Below, one piece after another: positions 28,176 to 38,589 of a stretch of DNA of 64,000 nt. The position numbers were made by a program, and so were the translations under genes. Under the pieces are notes generated by a model, which saw only the letters and a list, made by a program, of their open reading frames with translations, ran no database searches and was not told the DNA's origin. Every line of letters begins with the position of its first letter. Position 1 is the stretch's first letter. The stretch is from NCBI RefSeq assembly GCF_000350225.1, contig NW_005179169.1, positions 32,993 through 96,992 on the forward strand, read 5' to 3'. This DNA comes from Chondrus crispus (lineage: Eukaryota; Rhodophyta; Florideophyceae; Gigartinales; Gigartinaceae).

Positions 28176-29036
28176 TGCGCGTAGCACGCGTCGCGGTCCG
28201 CGCCAACGGAGAGCAAGTTTTTCACCAGCGAAGAAGTCTTCCCTGGCAACAAGCACGAAGTCGCCATCCGTAAAATTCGGCAGCGTTCCACTTGAGGCTT
28301 TTTTTCGTCCGAGTTTCAGGTTCTTGTCCACAGTATCCCGTACGATCGGATGTAACTCAGCGACGCGCACCTTGAGGGTGCTGATACTGAGAAGCTTTTC
28401 TAGCTTAGCAGCCTCGACCGTAATTGGTTGGATCGTAGAACTTCGTAGGAAGGTCGCAATGGGCGCAGTCGGTTCGCAACCCATGAATGCCGTAATCGGA
28501 GAAATGTTTCCACGCTGAGGAGACGGGGCGTTGTTAAGCGCGCTCTGCACGAGCAGCAAGATATCCAGCCATTCGGTAAAGTACATTTGAAGCTCCGATA
28601 ATACGGCTCGCATTGCGCGAAGTAGTTCGCGTCCCAACCGCTCGACGGCACCGTTACTCCACGGACTGTACGGTAGCGTAAAATGATGCGGTACCTTCAG
28701 ACCTTTCCCGATCAGTCGGACCGTTTCATTTCGGAAATGCGTTGGACCATCGGACATAAATCCATTTGGCACACTCAACGCAGCGCACCAGTCGATGATG
28801 GCAATTGCTGCATTTTCAGCCGAAATATGGGAAAAGGGAAAGAACCAATTGTAATCCGAATGGTCGTCGCGCAACATGAGGACATATTTTCCTCCATCCG
28901 AAGTCGGTCCAAGTTCGATGTAATCGAACTGTAGAAGGTCATTAGGACCAGTTCCGTGTACAGCCGGACCGAACGGGCGGGGAACCTTTCCCCCTCCAAT
29001 TGTCGAAAGACAATGGATGCAGGCCTGAACGAAGGT
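28155..29036 (-). pseudogene. Gypsy A integrase core
   Basis: It reads in the same frame as the upstream RNase H region past a TGA at 29037-29039. It shows ACIHCLS (zinc motif end), LLQFDYIELGP (first Asp), FMSDGPTHFRN (second Asp) and SPWSNGAVERLGRE (Glu), so the core is recognisable. Confidence 0.8.
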
Positions 29037-30107
29037 TCAGATGTCGGTCGTCATTGTTGACCAGAAGTAGTGCTTCCGTAGCACTCGTTCCGTAGAATCG
29101 CGGCCTCGGTGTCCCGCGGGCCCAGTGTGTGCGATGATGCACATGCGAAGTTGTAAATCCGAAGCTCGGTCAGGAATCCAAACCGAACCATTGGGGTTTT
29201 GCCAAAGTCCATCTGACTTCCCGAGATTCGGCGGCATTTCCGATTGTGCCGAAGATTGCGCGTCCGAAATTTCGGTTGGAGACGGCCATTCAAAATCCGT
29301 CCCGGATGAAGATGGAAGTTCCGGAATTCGGATAAGTCGCCGTAATGTCGTAGGAGCCGACCAACGCCCGAGGAGATCGGCCCACACATTAGCCGTTCCC
29401 TTAATGTGGAAACAGGTGTAGTTATAAATCGACAATCGGACAACCCATCGAAGGACTTTGCGAAGCGAGGTCTGGGTCGTGTCAGGCATTACCGAAAGCG
29501 GATCGAATAGGAAGATAAGATTGTTATGATCCGTAAATAGGTCGAATCCTTCCGGTGTAAAGGCAATCCAGTGCATGCGATCCAATGTGGCAAGGATCGC
29601 GTAGGCCTCCTTCTCGAGAATAGACCAACCGAATTGTACGGAATTAAATCGCCCAGAGAGGAAGGCGAGGGGCTCTTGCCGCTGCTTCTCGTGGGCGTTC
29701 TTGAGGTCCTCATAGGGAACCTGAGTGACGATGCCAGACCAAACGGAGTCCGAAGCATCGGTATAAACGCACAGGCGTTTCCCATCATCGCGATGGGACA
29801 ACGTAACCTGTTCTGCAAGGGTGTGCTTGCAATTTCCGAAAGCTCGGGTTTCGGAATCTCCCCAGCCCAATGTGGAGAGTATGTACCGAGAAACGGAAAG
29901 CTTGGTCCGTTTTCCGGCATTCTTGTAACCTTTCTCCATAAAGTCGTGGAGCAGTGCGACAAGATCCGAAAACTTCGGTATTCCACTTTTTACCCACTGG
30001 AGGGCGCAGACAAATTGCTGTAAGTGTGCACCGGTAGTCGGAAGTTCCATATTCAACAGACCATCCAGGCGTCTCGGGTCGTACCTTATACCGTTTTCGG
30101 AAATCAT
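29037..30107 (-). pseudogene. Gypsy A reverse transcriptase end and RNase H
   Basis: It is in frame with the upstream RT across a TGA (30117-30119). It contains the connection region, RNase H with YTDASDSVWSGIV, FLSGRFNSVQFGWSILEKEA and FDLFTDHNNLIFLF, and then the integrase zinc-binding start (HTGPAGHRGRDSTERVL). It ends in TGA. Confidence 0.85.
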
Positions 30108-30116
30108 TCGGCCGCA

Positions 30117-31726
30117 TCATCGGATATTTTTGGCGAACAGCACGCACTTCGCCGGATGCAGCTTGAGATTGTGCTGACCGCAAAAGCGGAACATGTCTTG
30201 GACAGAGCTCAAAAGTCCGGAAACGGTTTTGTCGTGCAGGAGAATATAATCCAACCACGACAGCAGGGTGTTCCGTAAATCGGCAGGTAGAACCTCGGCC
30301 AATGCCGATTGTAGATGGGTAACGGCGTTCGTGGTGCCGTGCAAAACCCGCGTCGGAGAAAATATCGGGGTTGGGGTTATGAAAGATTGAAGCATCGAAG
30401 AATCGGGTTCGAGCTCCAATTGCCAGTAACCGTGCGATAGGTCAAACGTGGCGAAATACCGGGAACCGATTAGCTTGCCGAGCTCGTGCTCGATATTCGG
30501 CATTGGAAACTGATGTTTCACCGTAAATCGGTTAACGGGACGTAAGTCTACCGTAAAGCGGAATTTCGCAGGACCGGGTTTCGGAACCAGGACCGGTGCG
30601 CATTCCCATGGAGACGTTGGGTTTGGATAAGCCATGCCATGCTGCACCAGCTTATCCGTCATATCGGCAAGGAATTCTTGTTGTTCCTTACTGTAATTCC
30701 GAAGTCGGACTTTAATCGGCCGAACATCGGGAGTGAGGTCAATTCGCAACGGGCGAAGTTTTGCCGGGGAGCCGGAAGAGAATGACGTCCGAAATATGTC
30801 GCGGTGCTCGCCCACAATTTGGTTCAATTTCTTGGCGTCCTCTTCAGGCAATCCGTTTTCTCGGGCAGATTTCTTCAATATTCCGATATCGGTTAGTACC
30901 TCCTCGTGCTGCTCGGCATCAATAGGATCGAGCAGCGACGGGTCCGGGAACAGGTCTTCTTCCGTCCGAGCGGTGTAGTACTTGGCACGAGGTGTATCCT
31001 TCCGAGATTCGGTTTTCTTCTTTGCCGAAATATCGGAAGTAATGCCATTGAGGCGGGCGAACATCATGCGGCTCACAACGCCGCCTCTTCCGAGCGTGGT
31101 CGGATTTCCCACGTGGGAGCAGTCGGACCCATCGAGGGCCGACCGATTATCCTCCAGGAGAGTACGCGTGTCCACCTGGAGATGCCGAAGAACGGGCAGT
31201 CCTATTATTAGGTCTTCGCACGCCAGCTCGTCGTCCGCAACGAGGAATGAGACGTTGGCGAGTGCGAGTTGGCCCGATGCCAACTGTAATACCGTTTTTG
31301 GAATTGTCCACGTGCGGGAAAAGGTGAACGACTGTGCGTCGTAACCTGACTTCAGGGCAACCTGAATGTGCACCGGTTCGATCGCTCGAATTTTTCCGAT
31401 GCCGCGGACGGCAGCTCGCTCGGCGAGAGTGGGAGAGACGAGACTGTCGTCACTCCCGTCGTCGCATCTTCCCGTAGCGGAAATAGATGCACGGCCATCT
31501 GAAACCAGAACCGGGCAAGATGGCGTTTCCGAATCTTCGGTTTTCTTCTGTCCCAAGGGAGGTTTTGTCATGCGACCAGAAGTAGGTCGTCCTTTTGAAG
31601 TGTCCGTAGATTCGGAATTTTTGTCACTCGTGTGACTGCGGGTGGAACGGGATGGACCATCCCGTGCCTTTGAAGCCGCAATGTCGGAAAGATACGTGGA
31701 CTTCTGTTCGTTCGTTGACTGCCGGC
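30117..31726 (-). pseudogene. Gypsy A protease and reverse transcriptase
   Basis: The frame holds a protease-like EDLIIGLPVLRHLQVDTRTL and RT motifs ECAPVLVPKPGPAKFRFTVD, ATFDLSHGYWQLEL and SWLDYILLH. The last should be LDD, so a catalytic Asp is Tyr. The frame ends at TGA 30117-30119 where the family usually has Trp (WCGR). Residues encoded past 31726 come from the Gypsy B LTR. Confidence 0.82.
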
Positions 31727-32319
31727 TGTGGTACAATTCCACACCGCGACCCTTGGTGGGAGATGAGAACCGTCGGGACGGGCGGTTACTACTCTAGTAA
31801 TCGTGCACGCGCCCTCTGAAAGCACAGTAGTACCTCCACGGCGTACACGTGGCACAACCGTTGGCGCCGGTTGTGGCCACGGGCACACGTGTGCGACCCG
31901 TCCGGTAAGTGATTAGCAATGAGTGGTTAATGGTACAAATTAGCCAATTTAGTACAGTAGCTGGTATACAGTATGTAATAGCTACTGTAGCGGGACAGGT
32001 GTCCTGGCGTCCCACTTAGGGGTTAAGACCGGGGGCACCTGCCCCATTCCAGTAAACGGGGGCAGACTCGCCTCCCTTCCCTTTACGGCTTTTTGCTAAC
32101 TCCGTCCGGTTTTACCTCTAAGTCTCAGGCTTCTAACCCGTGACCGGCTGTGTGGTTATAGCACCTCCACTCAGCTGCGCGTCACCAGCCACGTGTGCCT
32201 TCCCTCTTTACAAGTTCTTCCGATCGGTCCGCGCTCGCGTGGGTACCCCGCGTCGCGCGCTCCCTCACACTAATCCCCTCTCGTTTCCGAGTGGTCGGGA
32301 CGTGGGTAGTTATACCACA
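31727..32319 (+). repeat. Gypsy B 5' LTR
   Basis: TGTGGTACAATT...TATACCACA, 593 bp. Three TACAGTA/TACTGTA sites cluster at about 31951-31990. Confidence 0.95.
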
Positions 32320-32446
32320 TTTTGGTACTCTTGTGGAGGGGTTACTTCCCGCCACGTGCGCGCAGGTCCGCAATTACCTCGCCCAATCCGTGGCTCGATA
32401 CGCGCAAGCGATCGGGGAAACCAATCGGGCTTCCCGCCGGCAGGGG

Positions 32447-33097
32447 ATGTCAGCCATGGCATCCCGGGAGCCGTCCGGAGCGGCCAGAAGATTCGAACGT
32501 ACCGCCAGGACACGTCCCGTGCTGTCGGTTGAGTCGGCATCCGACATCCCGACAGCTGGAGGATCCGTGGCAGAAGAAATCTTGGCCGTCACGGACCACA
32601 CCGCGACGCCGAGCTCGTTAAGCTCGCCGCCGACGAGTTATTACCCGTCGACGGCAGCCTCGGCATCAGGCGCCGCGGGTCCGCCCGCTAACCCGGGCGA
32701 TGTGCGCGCAGGAACGTACGGGAGGCAGGGGCAGAACCCACCGGTCCGGTTCTCCAGTGGGGGATTCCCCGGACCGCCGCCGTGTCGGTTCTGCCTTGAC
32801 ACTACGCACCGACAAGAGGAGTTTCCCGTCGTTGCCGATGCGGGCCTGCGGAACAAGCTTCTGGAGGCACGAGAGGCCAACTACGAGAAGCTACGCATCC
32901 GGCAGGGCCTCCGCCCGGGATCCCCGTTCAACCGCCAGGGGCCGTCCGCCTGGAGAAACCAGCGTCCAACGGCCCCCGCGGGCGTGAACGTGATAGGAGA
33001 GCCGCACCACGGCCCTACCGAAGACTACGTGGCGCAAGCCGCGGATGAAATCCGCAAGGACTTGCTGCTGACGGGGGAAGCCGGGGAGGACGCGTAG
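32447..33097 (+). CDS. gag: Gypsy B Gag-like protein, short
   Basis: About 216 residues from the first ATG after the LTR. The C-terminal half contains CRFCLDTTHRQEEFP, which resembles a CCHC knuckle lacking the last Cys, within Pro/Gly/Arg-rich sequence. There is no convincing capsid (retro_gag) domain, so gag may be internally deleted or very divergent. Confidence 0.5.
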   Translation: MSAMASREPSGAARRFERTARTRPVLSVESASDIPTAGGSVAEEILAVTDHTATPSSLSSPPTSYYPSTAASASGAAGPPANPGDVRAGTYGRQGQNPPVRFSSGGFPGPPPCRFCLDTTHRQEEFPVVADAGLRNKLLEAREANYEKLRIRQGLRPGSPFNRQGPSAWRNQRPTAPAGVNVIGEPHHGPTEDYVAQAADEIRKDLLLTGEAGEDA

Positions 33098-33261
33098 AGG
33101 CGACGACGTCTCTCCTCGTGCCCAGCCACAGAAGCTTAGGCACCCCCGATCCGGCTGCGCCAGTGGAAGCGCAGCCGGGTAACTGAACGGAAGTCCAGGC
33201 CATCTGCTTCTTCAAGAAGCCGAATTACAAGATCTCCGCGACGGTTGGTCAGAAGCAGGCG

Positions 33262-34377
33262 TTGATGCTCGCCATCACGCCTGTGCTTGACTCAGGAGCC
33301 GGCCCGAACCTCATCCATTTACGGTGTGTTGCCGAGTCGTGGCGACCATCGATAAAACCGGTTCGGGGCCCAGCGCTCATCGACGCGTCAAACCGCGGGA
33401 TGAAGGCACTAGGGGAAATCCCCCTGCTCGTCCGAATCGGTGAGTTTGTGGCGCGCGTCCAGTTCCTGGAAGTCACGAGCCTCGCCGTGGACTGTATCCT
33501 CGGTACGACCTTCCTGGATCGCCACGTCAAGTCGATCCTCCCACCGCAACGGAGGGTCGTGTTCCACGACGCGCCACCCGTGACGTTGGTCGGAACAACC
33601 CCCTCGAGGCACGACCGCAAGATGGCCTCGAGGAGCACCGCACAACAACTATCGCCGTCGGATAAACCCGAACGGAAGCAGGTGGCGTTCCCCGCCAACA
33701 CACCGTCACGGAAGATCCGCCTCGTCAGAGGGGTGACAATTCCCCCGATGACGCAGGCCATGGTGAGGGTCGCCACGCCGGTGAGGGGGCTATGTTTTTT
33801 ACAGAACTCCCCAAAAACTGCGCACAAGAATTTGACCCTCATGGCACAGGGGGTCATGGATGTTGTCCCCGAAAAACCGTTCTCGGTAATGCTCAGCAAT
33901 TTTGGGCACCGCTCGGTTCACATCCCGAAGCATACCGTAGTCGGACTGGCTCTCCCGTCGCCCACTCACATCCTGACCCTTGGCGACTCGGCCGCGGAAG
34001 CGGCCGAAGCTAAGGAAGGGGGAGGGATATTTAATTCCAACCTCTCAACCGCAAAGGATGGCGCGGAAGAAGCCGCTGACAACCGTACGGACAAGGGCGG
34101 GGCTGAACAAGCCACGCCGCCCAAGGCGCACCTCGGGGCGGTTGGAACGGATAAACCCGAAGACACCGCCGCCACTGAGGAGGACCCCAACGCCTGGCAG
34201 GAGGACGTCCACATCGGTGCCGAGGACGAGGAGGTACGCTCGGAGATCCTCGAGGTACTGTCCGAATTTAAGGACATGTGGACCGGCCGGCTGGGAAAAA
34301 TCGGGCCACGAAGCACCGGATTGAGCTCAAGCCCGGTGCTCGCCCGATCTACAAGGCACCTTACCGCGCTGGACTAA
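33262..34377 (+). pseudogene. Gypsy B aspartic protease region
   Basis: VLDSGAGPNLI is the active-site motif and VDCILGTTFLDRHV the flap-to-C-terminal strand typical of retropepsins. An acidic linker follows. The frame is lost near 34315 in the GGGAAAAATC run; the continuation (HRIELKPGARPIYKAPYR) is in the next frame and is the canonical start of RT. Confidence 0.85.
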
Positions 34378-35534
34378 CCGCACGGGAAAAAGAGAAAACG
34401 GAGATCGACCGCATGCTCCGGGCAGGGGTAATCGAACCCGCCACGGCCGAATGGGCAAGCCCCGTGGTATTCGTCCCTAAAAAGGATGGTACCATGCGGT
34501 TCTGTGTCAACTACAGAAAGCTCAACGCAGTCACCGTTCGGGATTCCTATCCGTTGCCGAGGAAGGGCGAGTGCATCGATTCCCTCGGCGACGCTACTGT
34601 CTTTACCACGCTGGATTGCAACAGCGGGTATTGGCAAGTAGAAATCGCCGAGGAGGACCGCGACAAGACGACGTTCGCGTCGCACTGCGGGTTGTACCGA
34701 TTCCTCCGCATGCCGTTCGGTTTGAAGAATGCTCCCGCTACCTTTCAGCGGGCCGTCGACATCATACTGTGGGTAAAATGAGAAACCGCTCTGGTCTACC
34801 TGGATGATGTTATCATCTACTCCAAGACCGTAACAAAACACGTCGCGCACGTCCGCGAGGTTCTACGCCTACTGCGGGACGCGGGCGTGTCGCTGAAGCT
34901 GTCGAAGTGCGCCTTCTTCGACACCTCGGTCACCTACCTGAGACACGTGATTCGAATAGGCAGGTTGGAGGTCGAGCGACGCAACGTGGTGGCCATCGAG
35001 CGCGCTCGACCTCGCCAGAACCAAACGGAATTGCGGTCATTCTTAGGAATGTGCAATGTTTACCGCCGGTTCGTGAAGGGCTTCGCGAAGATAGCCGCTC
35101 CGTTAAACCGGAAAACGGGCAAGAACCAACCCTTCGAGTTGGAAGTCCAGACCGATGAGGAATACGAGGCGTTCGTGGAACTGAAGAAGCGCCTCGTGTC
35201 CCCACCGATATTGGCCCTACCCCGTTATGGAAAGAAGTACACCCTGGATACAGACGCATGCGCATACCAGGTCGGCTGCGCCCTGCTACAGGAGCAGCCG
35301 AACGGCGACCGTCTACCGATCGGTTATTGGAGCCGCGCTCTCACGGACGCGGAAAAGAACTACACCACTACAGAGAAGGAATGCCTCGCCGTCGTGTGGA
35401 GTACAGTATTCTCGCGCTTCGACCATACCTGTATGGGAATACGTTCGACCTCCGTACGGATCACGAGGCCCTCCGCTGGGTTCTCCACCTGGCGGATAGC
35501 TCCGGCCGGCCAGCGCGCTGGCGCCTTCGCCTAG
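34278..35534 (+). pseudogene. Gypsy B reverse transcriptase and start of RNase H
   Basis: RT motifs are clear: ASPVVFVPKKDGTMRFCVNY, TLDCNSGYWQVEI, FGLKNAPATFQR and LVYLDDVIIYS. A single in-frame TGA (34779-34781) falls where the family has Trp (VKW). RNase H starts with DTDACAYQVGCALLQ, then WSRALTDAEKNYTTTEKECL. At 35402-35408 a 5-base insertion making TACAGTA breaks the frame; removing it restores WSILALRPYLYG. Confidence 0.9.
35402..35408. other. TACAGTA, candidate Tc1-type excision footprint
   Basis: The canonical frame needs AGT ATT CTC; the sequence has AGTACAGTATTCTC. This is a TA changed to TA-CAG-TA, a 5-bp gain, exactly the scar left when a transposon with CAG...CTG ends and TA duplications is excised. 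Confidence 0.7.
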
Positions 35535-37290
35535 CCGAGTACGAATACGACGTACAGTACCGGCCGGGTATTAAGCACCAACTCGCGGATGGTGTATCAC
35601 GCCACCGAGTTGACGGCACCAGTCCCGAACCGGTTGACGACGAGGTCCCGTGTTTCGCGGTACAATGGCGAGAGGAGGAGCAAAGCCCCCGCCAGGATAC
35701 TGTACACTGGGAGACCCCCGTCGACCCGGGGAGAGCTGAGCACACATTTGCGGTTATACCCGAAGAACGCGACGTCTGATCCGTAACGGTGGAAGAGTTC
35801 CTTCGGGAGCAGGCCGAGGACTCCTTCTGTAGGGCGGCCGCCGAAACCGTAGGGAACCCAGACTCCCGTTACGACGTGGATCGATATAGGTTCCTCGCCC
35901 GCAAGTCCCCCTCGCCGGGACTCTACAGCGGGTCGTACCTAAACGGTTGAGAGCAAAGGTACTGTACCTTGCTCACCATCCCCGCCTAGCCGAACACCCG
36001 GGCGGTACGAGGATGTACTATACCCTCCGGCGGGAATATTATTGGCCTCATATGGCCAATGACGCCTTCAGTACCGTACGGAATTGCGCGTCATGCGCTG
36101 CCACCCGGGGAACCCTGGTGAGGCACCAGAAGGACCTCAAGCTCTTCCCAGCGGCAGGACCGCTGGATTTCGTCGCAATGGACCTGCTCGGCCCCTTACC
36201 GAAGACGGCGCACGGGAATCGTCACGTGCTCGTCATGACCGACCGGTTCACCAAGCTGACGCGCAGCATCCCGTTACGGACCACCACCGCGTCGGTTGTG
36301 GCTAACGCCTTCTTGGACAACTGGGTCTACGTATACGGCGCACCACGTTACGTGCTAACCGATAACGGACCGCAGTTTGCCGCCAAGTTATTCGACGCGG
36401 TGTGTGCCCTCCTGGGGGTGAGGCATTACCTGACTACCGCCTATCACTCCCAGACGAATGGGCAAACCGAGCGGTTCAGCCGTACTCTGGTACAGCGCCT
36501 TCGACATTATGTCGCGGAGCATCAGAGGGACTGGGACGAATACATCCAGCCCCTGACCTTCGCGTATAACACGCAGGTCCACCGGTCGAAGGAGACAACC
36601 CTGTTCGACCTGGTGCTGACGCGACCACCGTCCGGTTTGGCACTGCCTGGTACTGTACCGCAGGATGCCGTCTCCAACACGGAAGATCCGAGGACCCCGG
36701 TACAGTACAAGCGCGCAACGCTGCGCAAACTCCGCGACGCCCTTGAGCGCAAGCGGGTGAAACTAACCGCAGCGCAAAGGCGATACAGGGCCGACTTCGA
36801 TAAGAAGGTGCGTTTCCGTCCGGTCATCGAGGTGGGAGACCTGGTCTATGTCGACCGCCCACCTCGGCCATTGACGAGTACCGAACGGGGAGACCTGCCA
36901 AGTAATGACGGGGGACCCTCCGTCAAGCTTTTACCGAAAACGGAAGGCCCGTTTCGGGTCCGATCCGCTACGGAGACCACAGTGGTCGTCGATCAAGACG
37001 GGGTCTCAAACCGCGTGAGCATCGACCGGATAACCCGGATGCCGCGGGGACCCCGCGACGTCACTGCGGCCGCCCCGACCCAGCCCGCGGCGGACGGAGA
37101 ACCCGAACCCGCCGCGGAGTATGTGGTCGACCATCTGGTCGGTCACCGAGAGAACCGCACAGGAACCCAGTACAAGGTCCGCTGGTATAGCTACGCCCCA
37201 GCCGACGATACCTGGGAACCCGCGGAGGGACTCCCCCAGGCCTTCATAGACCGCTTCTGGCTCACGCGGGCGGCAGCACGCCACCGCTAA
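35409..37290 (+). pseudogene. Gypsy B RNase H end and integrase with chromodomain
   Basis: RNase H continues FDLRTDHEALRWVL to a TGA at 35777. A frame change near 35930 leads to an integrase open to 37290: zinc motif HHPRLAEHPGG...NCASC, core VAMDLLGPLP, VLTDNGPQFAA and NGQTERFSRTL, then a chromodomain at the C-terminus (YVVDHLVGHRENRTGTQYKV to DDTWEPAEGLPQAFIDRFW). Confidence 0.88.
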
Positions 37291-37360
37291 CACCGCACTG
37301 GGCAACCCAGCGCGGGGCGGGATGATCCCGCGGAGGACCTCGCTCGGGCGGCGGCCAATC

Positions 37361-37915
37361 GCCACAGACGCACGCGGAACCTCGCGCGCGTCACTGCAAA
37401 CCCCGCGCCGGAAGACCCGGCGAAGAAGGGAGCGAGGTCGCCACAGACGCACGCGGAACCCCGCGCGCGTCACCGCGCAACCCCGGGCCGGGAGACCCGG
37501 CGCAGGAGGGGGCGAGGTTGCCACAGAGGCACACGGAACCCCGCGCGCGTCACCGCGCAACCCCGCGCCGGAAGACCCGGCGCAGGAGGGGACGAGGTCG
37601 CCACAGACGCACGCAGAACCTCGCGCGCGTCACCGCAAACCCCGCGCCGGAAGACTCGGCGCAGGAGGGGACGAGGTCGCCACAGACGCACGCGGAACCC
37701 CGCGCGCGTCACCGCGGAACCCCGCGCCGGAAGACCCGGCGCAGGAGGGGACGAGGTCGCCACAGACGCACGCGGAACCCCGCGCGCGTCACCGCCAAAC
37801 CCCGCGCCGGAAGACCCGGCGCAGGAGGGGGCAAGGCCGCCACAGACGCACGCGGAACCCCGCGTGCGCCACCCCAAACCCCGCACCGGAATACCCGGCG
37901 CGGATGGGGGCGACT
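37361..37915. repeat. 80-bp GC-rich tandem repeat after Gypsy B pol
   Basis: GCCACAGACGCACGCGGAAC recurs at 37361, 37440, 37520, 37600, 37679, 37759 and 37839, a period of 79-80 bp, seven copies. Since 80 is not a multiple of three, every frame on both strands stays open in places, which produces several long but spurious frames. Confidence 0.95.
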
Positions 37916-38589
37916 CCGCCGAGGGTCCCCTCCAGGCGGCCACCACCCGTTTACGGCGCACGCGGATCCCCTGAGTGCCACCGCTCGAGCCGTACCGGAT
38001 GGACCGGCCCGGAGGAAGCTGACCCGCTGGCAGGACGACCTGACGCGGCGGTGGTCAAACGGCGCGGCGCCCCGGTGCATACCCGCTGCCGAGAGACGGA
38101 ACCCAGCGCGTAAATACTGTATGGGGACGACCTCGCTGGGGCTCCAGGGCACTGTGGACCACGAGTTGCGCGGGCGGCATACACCGTCCGGCACGTGTGG
38201 CCGCTGGACCACGGCGGCGGTTCAAGACGCCTCCGATCCTCGGGGAGTACCCAATCGGAGTTCGTCAATGCGCTGAAAAGGCCACCCGCCGCGGGGCGGT
38301 AAAATCCGGCCTAAATTACCTACGGGACGGATGCCCTCCGGTGTCGCGGGGGTAGCTGGGGGACCCTTCCCGCGACCACTTGGTACACTCACAGCGCGGA
38401 GTCTCGCCGGCATGAGCCACAGGGTAACCCGGCCGCCATGATGACGACCGGCGCAGAGAGACTACAGTACCGAGCGGGAAGCGCAGTGAAGGAGAGGAAG
38501 AAGAAGGAGAACAGGGGGCAATTTACTGGAATGGATGGGACCTGGTCCCCGGAGGCGGTTCTCTACTCTCCCCGCCTCCCCCACTGGCA

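Noticed and set aside
37006-38276. Several long overlapping frames on both strands (up to 263 codons)
   Set aside because: They are produced by the 80-bp GC-rich tandem repeat, whose period rotates all frames; the peptides are the same Arg/Pro-rich unit in shifted registers.
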